NCBI GenBank assembly: GCA_023717565.1
Contig: JAMQPI010000510.1
Span: forward strand, 1-52,281
Direction: 5' to 3'
Length of the DNA stretch: 52,281 bases
Source: Pyrinomonadaceae bacterium
GTDB taxonomy: Bacteria > Acidobacteriota > Blastocatellia > Pyrinomonadales > Pyrinomonadaceae
A program made the position numbers and the translations under genes. Numbering within the stretch: position 1 is the stretch's first letter; every line of letters begins with the position of its first letter. Of the stretch, positions 15,925 to 25,362 are shown piece after piece. A model generated the notes under the pieces. It searched no databases. It was given only the letters and a program-made list of their open reading frames with translations, and had not been told where the DNA came from.

Positions 15925-18462
15925 CTACTTCTTCACAAACGTGATCCTCGTGCCGAACTGCCGGCCCACGCCATTGTAAAAGCCCCCGAAGTTATCACTG
16001 GCCAAGTTGTTCTGAAAATCGCGCGGATTGAAATGATTCGTGAGATTGAAGATCTTAAGACCGAGTTCCACTCGATACTTATTGAATCTGCCCGGCAGAC
16101 TAACAGTCCTCAGAATTTGCAAATCGAGCGAGGCGAAGTTTGGAAACCGGCCGGCGCGGTTTCGGGGTCCCACAAAATTGCGGTTCTCATCGATGATCGA
16201 ATAAGGAAAGCCGGTGCGGATATCCAGCACTGGAATGAGCGTGATTCGATATGGGACGTGTACTTCACCATGAAAGAGAAAACGATTCGGCACGTCCCAG
16301 GGTAAGCGCGAGCGCTCATTTGCCTGGATGATTGGGTTCTGAAAATTACTGAAATAAGAATTGAAGTCGTTCAATTCTCCTTGCGATGAAGAACGCACAT
16401 AGGAAGCCGCAAACTCATCGTTCTCACGGAACTTGTAGCGTGCGGTAATCTCCAACTCCCGGTAACGAGAGCTGCCAGAATTGTCCAAACCAATAATGAT
16501 TCCCCTGGCTGCGGACTCGATTGGGTTCAGGATAAATTCACGCCGGGCCTGCCGCTGCTGGTAACCGACCCTAACGAACAGGTTCTTTAGCCACTCGCGA
16601 TCGAACTCGATGTTCCAGTTTACGCTGCGTGGCGTGCGGAGCTTCGCGCCGGTAAACTCAAAACGCTGCAGATCAGGCAAACCAATCGGGTGCAAGCCAT
16701 CCGCTCCAAAATGAGTAAGAGTGCGATCTTGCAATTGATCAAAAGTTGCCACATTCAGGTTGATATCGTCATAAAAGATGCCGATGCCCCCGCGGATAAT
16801 GGTGCGTCCGTCGACTACCGGTAGAAATGCAAACCCGACGCGCGGAGAGATATCGTTTTCGCGCAGGATGTTGTCGCGGTCATAGCGAACGCCATAATCG
16901 ATCGTCAGGCGCCGGTTCACCGTCCACTTGTCCTGAAAGTAAGCGAGAACTTGCGTCTTGTTACGGCTGAGCACGCCGTTGCCTTCATAATCGAACTGTT
17001 GGCTCCGAGTGCCGTCAGCCCTCAGAATCCGCACTGTACTGCTAGTATTGCGACCACTGAAAGTAACGTAACTGACTCCACCGCCCACCTTAATGAAATG
17101 CGAGCCCGCGAAATTCGGCCCGTTAAAACTGTAGGTTTCCAGCGCTTGGTATCGCTTAGTGCGCCGTGCCTGCCGGTTGAAGAAGCTCCCTGAATTCTGG
17201 TCCGGCGCAAAATTCATCGGCGCTATGCCTGAGTTGGGAAAGACATCAGCATCGAACTGCTTAATGCTGAAGGAAGACTCCAGCACTGATTTGTTGTTTA
17301 TTATCCTCCGCTCGTTGATTGCGACCAGGAAGCCGCGCTGCTTGAAATTCGGCGTCACTTCCTGATGGTTGAAGGTATTCAGCCCGACGTGCCGCAGCTT
17401 TTCCGGAAATAAGGAGACTGTCGCCGTCAAATGATCCTTGCCGCCGATTTCCCAATCGAGTTGGGTCAGAGAGTCGAAGCTTTCGAGATCTGTATCGCGG
17501 CTCAACGGTGGCAGATTCTCTACGGGTGTGCGAATAAAGCGATATTCGAATGACTGGAAAAACTTCAACTTGTCCTTAATGATGGGACCGCTAAACGTTA
17601 CCCGCGGCGTGAAAGCTCCGATACCGACAAATGAATCACCGCGACGTCGCAACCTTGGGAAAAAACTGGTTGCATTGGCGCGGAACTTGTCTGATCCCGA
17701 TCTTGTTTGCACCGAAGTGACTCCGCTGGTGAATTCCCCGTACTCAGCCGCGTAGGGATTGGTCAAAACCTCAACGGATTGGACTGCTTCGATCGGCAGG
17801 TTAATCGCCGACTCGCCGGTCACCGGATCATTTACATTCGCGCTGTCAACGATCATCCCGCTCTGGCTGGAACGGGCCCCTTTCAGGTTAATCAAACCAT
17901 CGGGTCCCCTTACGACTCCGGGAACCAGCGGAATAGCATCCTGAAATCGCTCGTTCACCAGCGGCAAAGTCTCGAGCTTGTTCTGATTGAATGAAACGGG
18001 CGGAGCAGTGTCGTTAGTGTTCAAACCATCACCGTCCTCCACAACCGTAACCGTGGCCGCAACGTCTGCGACCTCAAGGGCAATATCCTTCGTCGTTGCG
18101 GCCGCGCCATCTATCCTGACCGTTTCGGTATGCTCCTTGAAACCGTTAAGAGTCACGTTCAGCGTGTAGACTCCCGGGGCGAGATCGGTAAACTTGTACT
18201 CGCCTTGATCGTTTGTGACCGTCGAGCGCGCAGTCTGCGCTCTGAAGGTTGATGTCAGGTTCAAGCTCGCACCGGGCAATCTCTCGCCTGAGCCAGTGCC
18301 GGAACTGACACTTAGTGATCCTTGCAGAACGCTCGTCTGAGCCAAAGCAACTTGCATGGACGCCGACAATAGCCCAACCAACAGAATGAAACTGAACATC
18401 CAGCGCCGGCCGGTGCCGGGATGGAGCCTCGAGGCTAGTTGTAACTGTTTCTGATATGACAC
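15925..18462 (-). CDS. TonB-dependent-receptor-like outer membrane protein
   Basis: The 845-residue protein has a signal peptide ending near ASMQVALAQT (about 42). A carboxypeptidase-regulatory-like domain follows at about 45-135 (YKFTDLAPGVYTLNVTLNGFKEHTETV), then a plug-like domain at about 150-260 (PLVNERFQDAIPLVPGVVRG, AVQSVEVLTNPYAAEYGEF). A long beta-barrel region ends in RITFVKK, close to the usual aromatic C-terminal signature. No obvious TonB box was seen. Such Oar/CarboxypepD-type receptors are abundant in Acidobacteriota and take up or bind large substrates. GTG is the start, with AGGAG ten bases upstream. It lies 50 bp after the OmpA-like gene on the same strand. Confidence 0.88.
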   Translation of the reverse strand: MSYQKQLQLASRLHPGTGRRWMFSFILLVGLLSASMQVALAQTSVLQGSLSVSSGTGSGERLPGASLNLTSTFRAQTARSTVTNDQGEYKFTDLAPGVYTLNVTLNGFKEHTETVRIDGAAATTKDIALEVADVAATVTVVEDGDGLNTNDTAPPVSFNQNKLETLPLVNERFQDAIPLVPGVVRGPDGLINLKGARSSQSGMIVDSANVNDPVTGESAINLPIEAVQSVEVLTNPYAAEYGEFTSGVTSVQTRSGSDKFRANATSFFPRLRRRGDSFVGIGAFTPRVTFSGPIIKDKLKFFQSFEYRFIRTPVENLPPLSRDTDLESFDSLTQLDWEIGGKDHLTATVSLFPEKLRHVGLNTFNHQEVTPNFKQRGFLVAINERRIINNKSVLESSFSIKQFDADVFPNSGIAPMNFAPDQNSGSFFNRQARRTKRYQALETYSFNGPNFAGSHFIKVGGGVSYVTFSGRNTSSTVRILRADGTRSQQFDYEGNGVLSRNKTQVLAYFQDKWTVNRRLTIDYGVRYDRDNILRENDISPRVGFAFLPVVDGRTIIRGGIGIFYDDINLNVATFDQLQDRTLTHFGADGLHPIGLPDLQRFEFTGAKLRTPRSVNWNIEFDREWLKNLFVRVGYQQRQARREFILNPIESAARGIIIGLDNSGSSRYRELEITARYKFRENDEFAASYVRSSSQGELNDFNSYFSNFQNPIIQANERSRLPWDVPNRFLFHGEVHVPYRITLIPVLDIRTGFPYSIIDENRNFVGPRNRAGRFPNFASLDLQILRTVSLPGRFNKYRVELGLKIFNLTNHFNPRDFQNNLASDNFGGFYNGVGRQFGTRITFVKK

Positions 18463-18512
18463 TTTTTGTTTGCTCCTAAATCTCCGTCTTCTCAGTTGCG
18501 TATCGACAGTTG

Positions 18513-19580
18513 TTAGGGCTGCCGAGACACTTGCGTCTGTTGTCCGCCTGCCTGCGGAGCGATTCCTTTATTGACCAGGACCCTAATCTCGGCGCGACGA
18601 TTCAGAGACCGACCCAGTCTGGTGTTGTTCGCCGCGACCGGATTTGATGAACCGTAACCAAAAGGTTGGACCACTCGGTAAGGTGGTACACCGTGTTTGG
18701 TCACAAGGTAGTCAATAACAGCTTTGGCTCTACGTTCACTGAGCGAGGCGTTTCTTGCCGTTCGGCCGGTTGAATCGGCATAACCCTCAACTGCGACTAG
18801 CCAGCCATTCAGGTTCTCACTCACAACGTCTGCCACCGCATCGATCTCTGCCTTAGCTGCTGGAGAAAGACGAGCGCTTCCGTTCTTAAAGTGCACCGCA
18901 ATTGTTGCTAAGACCTCGTAATCATCGAGCACGTTGATCCGTGTATTCGCTGTGGTTGCGTCCGCCTCGGCCTGGTCAGCCGTTGACTGCGCATTTGCTG
19001 CAGCGGCTGTAGCCGCATTTGCGACGCCACTTACCTCGTCAACTTGCCCTGAGAGTCTTTGCCCATTTTGCTCAGCCTCACCAATGCGTTGTTGATTGTT
19101 TTCGGCCAGCGCCTGCGTTGAATTGGCCAAGCTCTCGACTGGGTCCACGCGCGACTCGAGTGCCTGAGCTGTTCTCAGATCCTCTTCGTCGAAGCGAATG
19201 TTCGTCGCTACAAGTTGGCCATCACCGTTCCCTCGTCCCTCTGCTTCCAGCCTCAGACCGCGCACGATTTCAGTTGCATTGGAAGATCGGTCAGCCCGAA
19301 AGAAGCCTTTGCGCACTAACCTGATTTTTGTTTTTTCCGTTGTGACGACGGTCGTTTCCGAGCCGCTTGAATCACGAATGGTGATTTTGTCGCCATTGCG
19401 ATTGATGACGATGCCGGTGGCCTTCGCCTTGTTTCCATCAGCAATCGCGGTAGTATCCGGCGCCTTTGATACACTGGGCTCCGCAGTCAATGCGGCGCTG
19501 TCCTGGCCTAGCACAAGGCCGGAACAGGCGAGTGTGATCGCCAATGCGACCAACAGAATTTGTGTGTTCTTACTTTTCAT
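18513..19580 (-). CDS. OmpA-family peptidoglycan-binding protein
   Basis: The 355-residue protein has a signal peptide (ILLVALAITLACSGLVLG). Next is a beta-rich segment like DUF5666 (ATGIVINRNGDKITIRD, VRGLRLEAEG). A long Ala/Gln/Asn-rich coiled coil spans about 140-215 (NAATAAAANAQSTADQAEAD). A C-terminal OmpA domain follows (VAVEGYADSTGRTARNASLSERRA, RRAEIRVLV) that should bind peptidoglycan. It probably sits in the outer membrane or periplasm as a tether. The ribosome-binding site GAGGAG is ten bases before the ATG. The TonB-like receptor gene follows directly, so the pair may be co-transcribed under the nearby AraC regulator. Confidence 0.88.
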   Translation of the reverse strand: MKSKNTQILLVALAITLACSGLVLGQDSAALTAEPSVSKAPDTTAIADGNKAKATGIVINRNGDKITIRDSSGSETTVVTTEKTKIRLVRKGFFRADRSSNATEIVRGLRLEAEGRGNGDGQLVATNIRFDEEDLRTAQALESRVDPVESLANSTQALAENNQQRIGEAEQNGQRLSGQVDEVSGVANAATAAAANAQSTADQAEADATTANTRINVLDDYEVLATIAVHFKNGSARLSPAAKAEIDAVADVVSENLNGWLVAVEGYADSTGRTARNASLSERRAKAVIDYLVTKHGVPPYRVVQPFGYGSSNPVAANNTRLGRSLNRRAEIRVLVNKGIAPQAGGQQTQVSRQP

Positions 19581-19748
19581 CTAACTAGCACTCCTCTTGC
19601 TATCTTTCTTCACTCGCGCTTCATCTGTTCTCACCGCGTGTGAAACAAGAGTCGCGCTTCTTAGTTAGTGGATTTTACGTGGAAAGGTGAGAGCTGTTTT
19701 CCGGATTCCTGCTGGAATGTTCTTACTTTTGTGCTTATGCGTGGACTA

Positions 19749-20714
19749 TCACTTGATTTCATATCTTCCGCGATAAGCGTCGGGGGTTAGGCCTGTGCGC
19801 CGTCGGAAGTTGATACGGAAACGCTCTTCACTATCAAGCCCTACGCGGCGTGCAACTTCAGCGATTGAAACCTCGCTCTTCGTCAGGAGAATCTTGGCTT
19901 CCTCAACTCTGCGTTCATTGAGGTAACGATGAATGCTCTTGCCGGTAGATGCCCTGAATGCTCGCGCAAGTCTCACAGGCTCGATGCCAACAGCACGGGC
20001 GATCTCTTGTGTCGAGAGATTCCGATCAAGGCTCTGGTTGATGTAGTCAAGCGTTGTCTCCAGGAGATATTTAGGAAATCCTCCAGCCTCTTTGGTTGCG
20101 CATGTTTCTTCCGCGTAGTACTTGACGAGGTGTGTCGCCAGAGTTTCGATTAGTAAGTTCACGTATTCCCGAGCGCCACGACGGCTCGTCAGCTCTTCCT
20201 CCAACTGATAAATGGTTTGCTCGGCTAGCGAATCAACCGCGCCTAATACCGGGACTATCGCCGTCGGTCTCCCGACTGCACTAGCGGCGCGGTCAATCAC
20301 TGAAGGGCTGAGATGCAGTTGTAGGAATTCGCAGGGCTCGACGTATGCTCCGCCGATTGAAAAGCGGTACGGCGCTATGGTCATGTCGCCGCGACGCAAC
20401 GTTAATCGAGTACGCTTTTCGCCGCACCAGACTTCAACCTTTGACGGGCCGTCAAGCTGAATCGAAATGGAATGCATAAGGAAACTTTGGGGCAAAACAG
20501 CAATGCCGGATTGTCGATGGTGCTCAAATATGAAGTCGAGATGTTGAAGCACTCTGTTCCCTATCATTCGAGGCGTCATTGATCCCATTGAATTCGACAC
20601 CGTCCCGCTCGTCTTAACTATGGTTCGATGCCGACGATTTACATCCAGTTCGATTCGTCGAACGCATCGACCCCTATGATCCCACTCTGAGTAGCAGCAC
20701 TCAACGCTGATCAC
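19749..20714 (-). CDS. AraC family transcriptional regulator
   Basis: The frame codes for up to 321 residues. The ORF-track start is a weak GTG; ATG 20588 (MGSMTPRMIGN) is an equally plausible start because the 42 residues before it look unconserved. A sensing domain (SFLMHSISIQLDGPSKVEVW, GDMTIAPYRFSIGG) precedes the C-terminal double helix-turn-helix: STQEIARAVGIEPVRLARAFRA and IAEVARRVGLDSEERFRINFRR, then TPDAYR. The gene lies upstream of the OmpA-like gene with a 168-bp gap, so it could control that envelope pair, but no binding site is identifiable. Confidence 0.9.
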   Translation of the reverse strand: MISVECCYSEWDHRGRCVRRIELDVNRRHRTIVKTSGTVSNSMGSMTPRMIGNRVLQHLDFIFEHHRQSGIAVLPQSFLMHSISIQLDGPSKVEVWCGEKRTRLTLRRGDMTIAPYRFSIGGAYVEPCEFLQLHLSPSVIDRAASAVGRPTAIVPVLGAVDSLAEQTIYQLEEELTSRRGAREYVNLLIETLATHLVKYYAEETCATKEAGGFPKYLLETTLDYINQSLDRNLSTQEIARAVGIEPVRLARAFRASTGKSIHRYLNERRVEEAKILLTKSEVSIAEVARRVGLDSEERFRINFRRRTGLTPDAYRGRYEIK

Positions 20715-20828
20715 TCTTCATAAAAGCAAAAGCTGGTGATCTTGAGCAACTGCAAGCAAGACGAGGAGACGTAACTTTGTTTATGGTCGCATTTCCATTG
20801 AGGAAACCATTAGAAAAGAGGCAAGCAG

Positions 20829-21035
20829 TTGAAGTCACAGATCAAGGTAATAAAGCGGAACCGGGAGATCATTCCCACTGACGGCCCGGCGCCGGGCGAA
20901 TCAAAGTCGGTTGAACAGAGCGCGCGCGAAATCACAATCGTTATTAAGAACTGGATTGCCGAGTCCAGACAAAGTAAGCGTGACCAGAAACAGTTCTCTT
21001 CACTTTTCCTTTCTCAGATGAAGGTTACCAATTAA
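20829..21035 (+). CDS. Small hypothetical protein, 68 residues
   Basis: The start is TTG, preceded by AAAGAGG seven bases upstream. The product is charged and soluble: KSQIKVIKRNREIIP, then a Pro/Gly linker and a helical half (SVEQSAREITIVIKNWIAESRQ). I do not recognise a named family. The amphipathic helix and good ribosome-binding site make it more than a random frame, but the TTG start keeps confidence modest. It is divergent from the AraC gene. Confidence 0.45.
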   Translation: MKSQIKVIKRNREIIPTDGPAPGESKSVEQSAREITIVIKNWIAESRQSKRDQKQFSSLFLSQMKVTN

Positions 21036-21133
21036 GAGTCAAAAGTTGACTAAGTTGTCAGACAACCCGAGCTCTACCCTTTGTCAAGATATTCGTCTTA
21101 AGGCTCTAATTTGAACCTCAAGTCGAATCGAGC

Positions 21134-21322
21134 TTAAGGACAGCTTAGTCGAGAGTTGGCTTGAAGGTCTTTCGGCTCGTTGTCGGGTATCTTTGTTTTT
21201 TGCGTTTCGTCCTCGGACTGATCCACGTGCGTGGCTTGTTCAATGCCAAGTGTCCAGGATGGCGGGTCGCTCGCTGGAAAAGTATCACTCAGGGTCTTAT
21301 CAATATCCTCTTCACTAATCAT
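21134..21322 (-). CDS. Small protein with FPASDPPSW motif
   Basis: The 62-residue protein from ATG (MISEEDIDKTLSDTFPASD) carries LSDTFPASDPPSWTLGIEQ, a motif I recognise from short uncharacterised proteins in many soil bacteria. The rest is acidic and low in hydrophobic residues (HVDQSEDETQKTKIPDNEP), so it is probably partly disordered. The ORF-track start is a TTG five codons earlier; the ATG is preferred. It follows panB on the same strand with 38 bp between them, so it could be the last gene of the efflux-panB operon. Confidence 0.65.
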   Translation of the reverse strand: MISEEDIDKTLSDTFPASDPPSWTLGIEQATHVDQSEDETQKTKIPDNEPKDLQANSRLSCP

Positions 21323-21360
21323 TCTTGATCCGCCCAATCTCTTCGTCGCCCCGCCGCCTG

Positions 21361-22179
21361 TTATGCCACTTCGCGGTTGACCTGGTGAATCTGAGAATAG
21401 CTCTCGATGTCGTTGGGGAAATTCCCGCTCTTTACATCCTGGTCGTAGGCATTAAGCGCAGTCTGAATAGTATCGAACACTTTCGCGTAGGTCCTCAGAA
21501 ACTTTGGCTTAAATCCTGGATTCATGCCGATCATATCCTGATACACAAGGACCTGCCCGCTCACACCCGGACCGGCGCCGATGCCGATGGTTGGAATCTT
21601 TAGCAGGTTCGTCACTTGTCGGGCAGCCTCGGTGGGTACGCATTCGAGCACCAGCGCGAAACAACCAGCCTGCTCAAGTTCACGCGCCTCTGAAGCAAGA
21701 ATTTTGACCGCAGCGTTGGTGCGCGCTTGCACCTTCATGCCGCCGAGTGCGTGGACTGATTGGGGCGTGAGACCGAGATGGCCCATCACCGGCACTCCGG
21801 AGTCAACGATGTGTCGAACAATGTTAGCATGGCCATGGACGCCCTCAAGCTTGACCGCATGAGCACCTGCGCTCATCAATTCATGCACCGAATGCATGGC
21901 ATCCTTCAATCCTTTGCGATAAGAGAGAAACGGCAAGTCGGCGACAATGAACTTGGACGAAGCACCTCGGGCCACGGCGGCGGTATGCAATGTCATCATT
22001 GATGTAGTGGCCGAGAGAGTATTGGGAAACCCGTGCATCGTCATAGCCAGGCTGTCGCCGACCAGAATGCAATCAATACTCGACTCTGCCACCGCGCGCG
22101 CGCTGGAGTAGTCATAGCAGGTGACCATGGAGATCTTGCGTCCTTCATCCTTCATCTTTTGAAAATCGAGCACGTTCAT
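21361..22179 (-). CDS. panB: 3-methyl-2-oxobutanoate hydroxymethyltransferase
   Basis: PanB catalyses the first committed step of pantothenate (vitamin B5/CoA) synthesis, adding a hydroxymethyl group from 5,10-methylene-tetrahydrofolate to 2-oxoisovalerate. The 272-residue length is normal. Family landmarks include MVTCYDYSSARAVAES, CILVGDSLAMTMHG, GAHAVKLEGV, VMGHLGLTPQS, FALVLECVP and IPTIGIGAGPGVSGQVLVYQD. The gene starts 24 bp after the stop of the MFS efflux gene on the same strand, so it is probably co-transcribed with the drug-efflux operon. No panC, panD or panE is nearby. This biosynthetic gene inside an efflux operon is unusual. Confidence 0.96.
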   Translation of the reverse strand: MNVLDFQKMKDEGRKISMVTCYDYSSARAVAESSIDCILVGDSLAMTMHGFPNTLSATTSMMTLHTAAVARGASSKFIVADLPFLSYRKGLKDAMHSVHELMSAGAHAVKLEGVHGHANIVRHIVDSGVPVMGHLGLTPQSVHALGGMKVQARTNAAVKILASEARELEQAGCFALVLECVPTEAARQVTNLLKIPTIGIGAGPGVSGQVLVYQDMIGMNPGFKPKFLRTYAKVFDTIQTALNAYDQDVKSGNFPNDIESYSQIHQVNREVA

Positions 22180-22203
22180 AGCGGCACCAATCCTTTTCGG
22201 TTG

Positions 22204-23877
22204 TTAACTCACATCAAAATAAATCTTCATTGGTTTCATGCACGCGATCAGAACAATAGCGAACATTGCAACGCAGGCGATCGCCAGATAACCATCGGCA
22301 TACGCCATTGTGTAGGCTTGTAACTTAACCTGGCCTCCCAATAATAAAGCCGCCCGAGCTTGCGCCTCCTCAGCTCCGACCGAACCAGGAAACAACCCCT
22401 GCGTAAGGAGGTGCACTCGTTCGCCTGTTAACCAGTTTCCGGCTTCGACATGCAGACCAATCATGTTGGAATGGAATTGCTCGCGAACTGTGATCAGCCT
22501 TTGCATTATCGCCGTGCCGGCTTCTCCGCCGAACAAACGAATGCAATGAATGAACGAAGCATAAGTAAGCACCTTGATCGGGTTAGAGAGTGCGCTGGTA
22601 TCGAACGCATTCTGCACGAAGGATCCAACCAGTGCAGTGAAGCTCACAGCGAGCCCCAATCCGATGACGATCTGCGAAACTAGGAAGTTGTTACCTGACC
22701 ACGCGCTGGTTAGTTGAGCATTGATCAGGCATGCGATGGCCACGACTGTGAAGCCCGAGGCAAACACTAGTCTGTTATCGAACCGCCTCATCAAGCGCGC
22801 CGCCGTAACTCCGCCGAGCACAAGAGGCAAGATCAACCATAGCAACACGTACCCGGTTTGCAGAGGTCGATAGTTTTGTGTTAGCGCCAGAATCGCAGGC
22901 AGTAGTAAAGCGATTGCCAGCATCACGAAGCGAAAGCAGAACAAAGCGGCACACAAAATGGCGGTGTTCCGGTTAACCAGGAAGATTGGATTCACCATCG
23001 GATTCGGCGAAAGCCATCGCCGAATCACAGTCGCTATTATCAAAAAAGCTGCCGTAGCGACCAACCCAACAATCACGCCGGAGTTCAGCCAATCCAATCG
23101 TTCACCTTGATCGAGGGCGCCGTAGATAAGACTCAAGGCCAGACTGCCATAGAGAAAACCTCTCCAGCTCAAGATGGGCTTAGGTCCCGAACGCGGTGGC
23201 GGATTTGGGATGGCCAGGTAAATGCAAAGCATCATCAACGGAGTTAAGAATGCGCTTTGCCAGAAGATCCAGTGCCACGATAAGTGCTCGACATACCAAG
23301 CTTCGAGTGCTGTTCCTATGCTGGTTGCACCAACTATGTCCATCGAATAGATACCAATGGCAAATACGACGTAGCGCAGCGGTAGCGCTCGGAGGGCGTA
23401 GCTTAGCGTCAATGGATAGAACGTGCCTGACGCCAGCCCGCTGATCACCTGTAAGCAAAGCATCGTCTGCAAGTTTGGCGACAATGGCAGGAGCATCGAA
23501 CAGAGAATAAAAACTGTCGCCGAAGACAACAGCACCCGTCGCGGACCCAGTAAACCGCCGAGGTACACAGAGAACGGCCCCATAAACATCAAGGCCATGT
23601 TGTAAGCGGTGGGGATCCAACTCGCTTCATCGATTCCCAGGCTCAGCGCGCCACGAAGATCCGGCAGACCAACACTGATCAGACGGCCGTTCAAAGTAAC
23701 GATACCGGCACCGAGGAATACTCCAAGAGTTCCAACATAGGGATTTTGACTTAGCGAGCCGACTACACGTACGAGACCCAATCGCCAATCAGCCAGCGTT
23801 GAGTGGAGATTTGAAGTTTGACCCAGTGCTACGCTCATGCTCGAGATCTCAAGGAACCGCTCCCTGTGGGACGTCAC
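22204..23877 (-). CDS. DHA2-family MFS efflux transporter (EmrB-like)
   Basis: The 557-residue inner-membrane transporter has about 14 predicted helices, typical of the DHA2 (14-TMS) drug:H+ antiporters such as EmrB. Landmarks are motif-A-like YLGGLLGPRRVLL, GIDEASWIPTAYNMALM in helix 2 and LGTALEAWYVEHLSWHWIFWQ with the helix 5/6 region. The C-terminal part holds a large periplasmic-loop stretch (EAGNWLTGERVHLL). The GTG start overlaps the TGA stop of the HlyD-like gene, with AAGGAAAA ahead, which indicates translational coupling; ATG 23838 is an alternative. Together with HlyD-like and TolC-like proteins it forms a tripartite pump across both membranes. Confidence 0.93.
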   Translation of the reverse strand: MTSHRERFLEISSMSVALGQTSNLHSTLADWRLGLVRVVGSLSQNPYVGTLGVFLGAGIVTLNGRLISVGLPDLRGALSLGIDEASWIPTAYNMALMFMGPFSVYLGGLLGPRRVLLSSATVFILCSMLLPLSPNLQTMLCLQVISGLASGTFYPLTLSYALRALPLRYVVFAIGIYSMDIVGATSIGTALEAWYVEHLSWHWIFWQSAFLTPLMMLCIYLAIPNPPPRSGPKPILSWRGFLYGSLALSLIYGALDQGERLDWLNSGVIVGLVATAAFLIIATVIRRWLSPNPMVNPIFLVNRNTAILCAALFCFRFVMLAIALLLPAILALTQNYRPLQTGYVLLWLILPLVLGGVTAARLMRRFDNRLVFASGFTVVAIACLINAQLTSAWSGNNFLVSQIVIGLGLAVSFTALVGSFVQNAFDTSALSNPIKVLTYASFIHCIRLFGGEAGTAIMQRLITVREQFHSNMIGLHVEAGNWLTGERVHLLTQGLFPGSVGAEEAQARAALLLGGQVKLQAYTMAYADGYLAIACVAMFAIVLIACMKPMKIYFDVS

Positions 23878-25361
23878 ACTTTTCCTTTAGACGTAGTTTT
23901 GATCTTCGCAATTACTGACATGCCCGGACGAAGTCGCTCGGCTAGGCCGGGACTAGGATCGAGCACTATCTTTACCGGAATTCGCTGAACAACCTTTGTG
24001 TAGTTCCCTGTGGCATTGTCCGGCGGTAGCAGGGCGAATTGTGAACCGCTGGCTGGAGCTATCTCCTCAACGTGGCCTCGCAGAGTAACGCCCGGGAAGG
24101 TGTCTACAGTTATTTCTGCTCCGTCACCTTTTGCGACATTTGTAAGTTGCGTCTCTTCATAATTTGCCTGCACCCAGATGGTATTATCGACAAGCGAAAT
24201 CACTTGCGTACCCGGTGAGACCAATTGTCCAATTCTCACTTTTCGCTCGCCTACTATTCCATCGGTTGGTGCGAGAATTCGTGTGTAGTCAAGATTCGTC
24301 TGCGCGACTTTGAGCGCTTCTTGTTTGGCGTTGAGGTCAGCTTGGAGTTGCTGTTCCTGAGCATCCAAAACCGCACGCTGTTTGATCTGCGCTTCAACTT
24401 CCGCGGTCTTGCCCGATGATTGTGCTAGAGCACGAAGTCGTTCTGCTTGGCGCGATGCTACCCCGGCGTGGGTTTTTGAAACATCTGCTCGCCTGCTTTC
24501 GAGATAAGCTCGCGCCTGCGCTAATTCTGCTTTCCGGCTATCGAGGATGGCTGCAAAGCGTTCCTCATCCGCGACCACCTGCTCCAGTTTCTGTTTGGTG
24601 GCTGAGCCCATCTCAACCAGCGCCTCCTGGCGCTGTCTCTCCAGCCGAGTTCTTTCAGCGTCGGCTTGCGCGGCTGCGACGGCTGCTTCGGCATCAGGAA
24701 TCTTTGCTTGAGCGGCTGCCAATGCGGCTTGGGCATTGTCTACGTCAGCCTCTGCGCCATTGATCGCTGCTCCGCTTTGGAGGATGTCAGCGCTGGCCGC
24801 CTGGATCCCGGTTTGTGCCTGCAAAATTCTCGTGTTCTGCAATTCTTTCTGTTTCGAATTGTTCACCAGAGCCGCCTGTGCCGCTTCCACGCCGGCTTGG
24901 GCCTGCGCAACCTGAGCCTTGAAGTCGTCGTCTTTCAGTTGCACTAGCAGATCGCCGGCCTTCACTCTCTGATAATCGGCGACTGCAACTTGTGCGACCG
25001 TGCCAGAAACCCGAGTACTTAACGGAGTAATATCCGCGCGCAAAAAAGCATCGTCCGTTCTTTGTGTGCTGCCGCCTCCCACGAAGCGATTCCAACCACC
25101 GGTAATCCCAAAAAGAATGCCGGCTGCCAACAAGAGGACCACGAGAGGGACTGACTTTTTGAGGCTAATTCGACGGTTCACGCTCGGATTATCTGCAGTG
25201 ACGTTCGCAGGGCTCTTTTCGGCCGCCCCGGGTTCGCGAGTTGTAACGTCAACTCGATCGCCATTCGGTGAGAGAGGTTTCTTTGCCTCGGTTTGTTCTT
25301 CGACTACGCTCGTCTTCTTAATAGTGGCCGGTTCCGACATGCGTTTGTTCTCGTCAGCCAT
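23874..25361 (-). CDS. HlyD/EmrA-type membrane fusion protein
   Basis: The 495-residue periplasmic adaptor has a polar N-terminal cytoplasmic stretch of about 75 residues. A single membrane anchor follows (VPLVVLLLAAGILFGITGGW), then a lipoyl half-motif (VSGTVAQVAVADYQRVKAGDLLVQL). A long Ala/Gln-rich coiled-coil hairpin comes next (about 150-350), then the returning lipoyl half (ILAPTDGIVGERKVRIGQLVSPG) and the beta-barrel domain. The start is the internal ATG with GGAGAGG nine bases upstream, only 1 bp after the TolC-like stop. It should link the EmrB-like pump to the TolC-like exit duct. The 75-residue N-terminal extension is longer than in most EmrA proteins. Confidence 0.93.
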   Translation of the reverse strand: MADENKRMSEPATIKKTSVVEEQTEAKKPLSPNGDRVDVTTREPGAAEKSPANVTADNPSVNRRISLKKSVPLVVLLLAAGILFGITGGWNRFVGGGSTQRTDDAFLRADITPLSTRVSGTVAQVAVADYQRVKAGDLLVQLKDDDFKAQVAQAQAGVEAAQAALVNNSKQKELQNTRILQAQTGIQAASADILQSGAAINGAEADVDNAQAALAAAQAKIPDAEAAVAAAQADAERTRLERQRQEALVEMGSATKQKLEQVVADEERFAAILDSRKAELAQARAYLESRRADVSKTHAGVASRQAERLRALAQSSGKTAEVEAQIKQRAVLDAQEQQLQADLNAKQEALKVAQTNLDYTRILAPTDGIVGERKVRIGQLVSPGTQVISLVDNTIWVQANYEETQLTNVAKGDGAEITVDTFPGVTLRGHVEEIAPASGSQFALLPPDNATGNYTKVVQRIPVKIVLDPSPGLAERLRPGMSVIAKIKTTSKGKV

Positions 25362-25362
25362 G

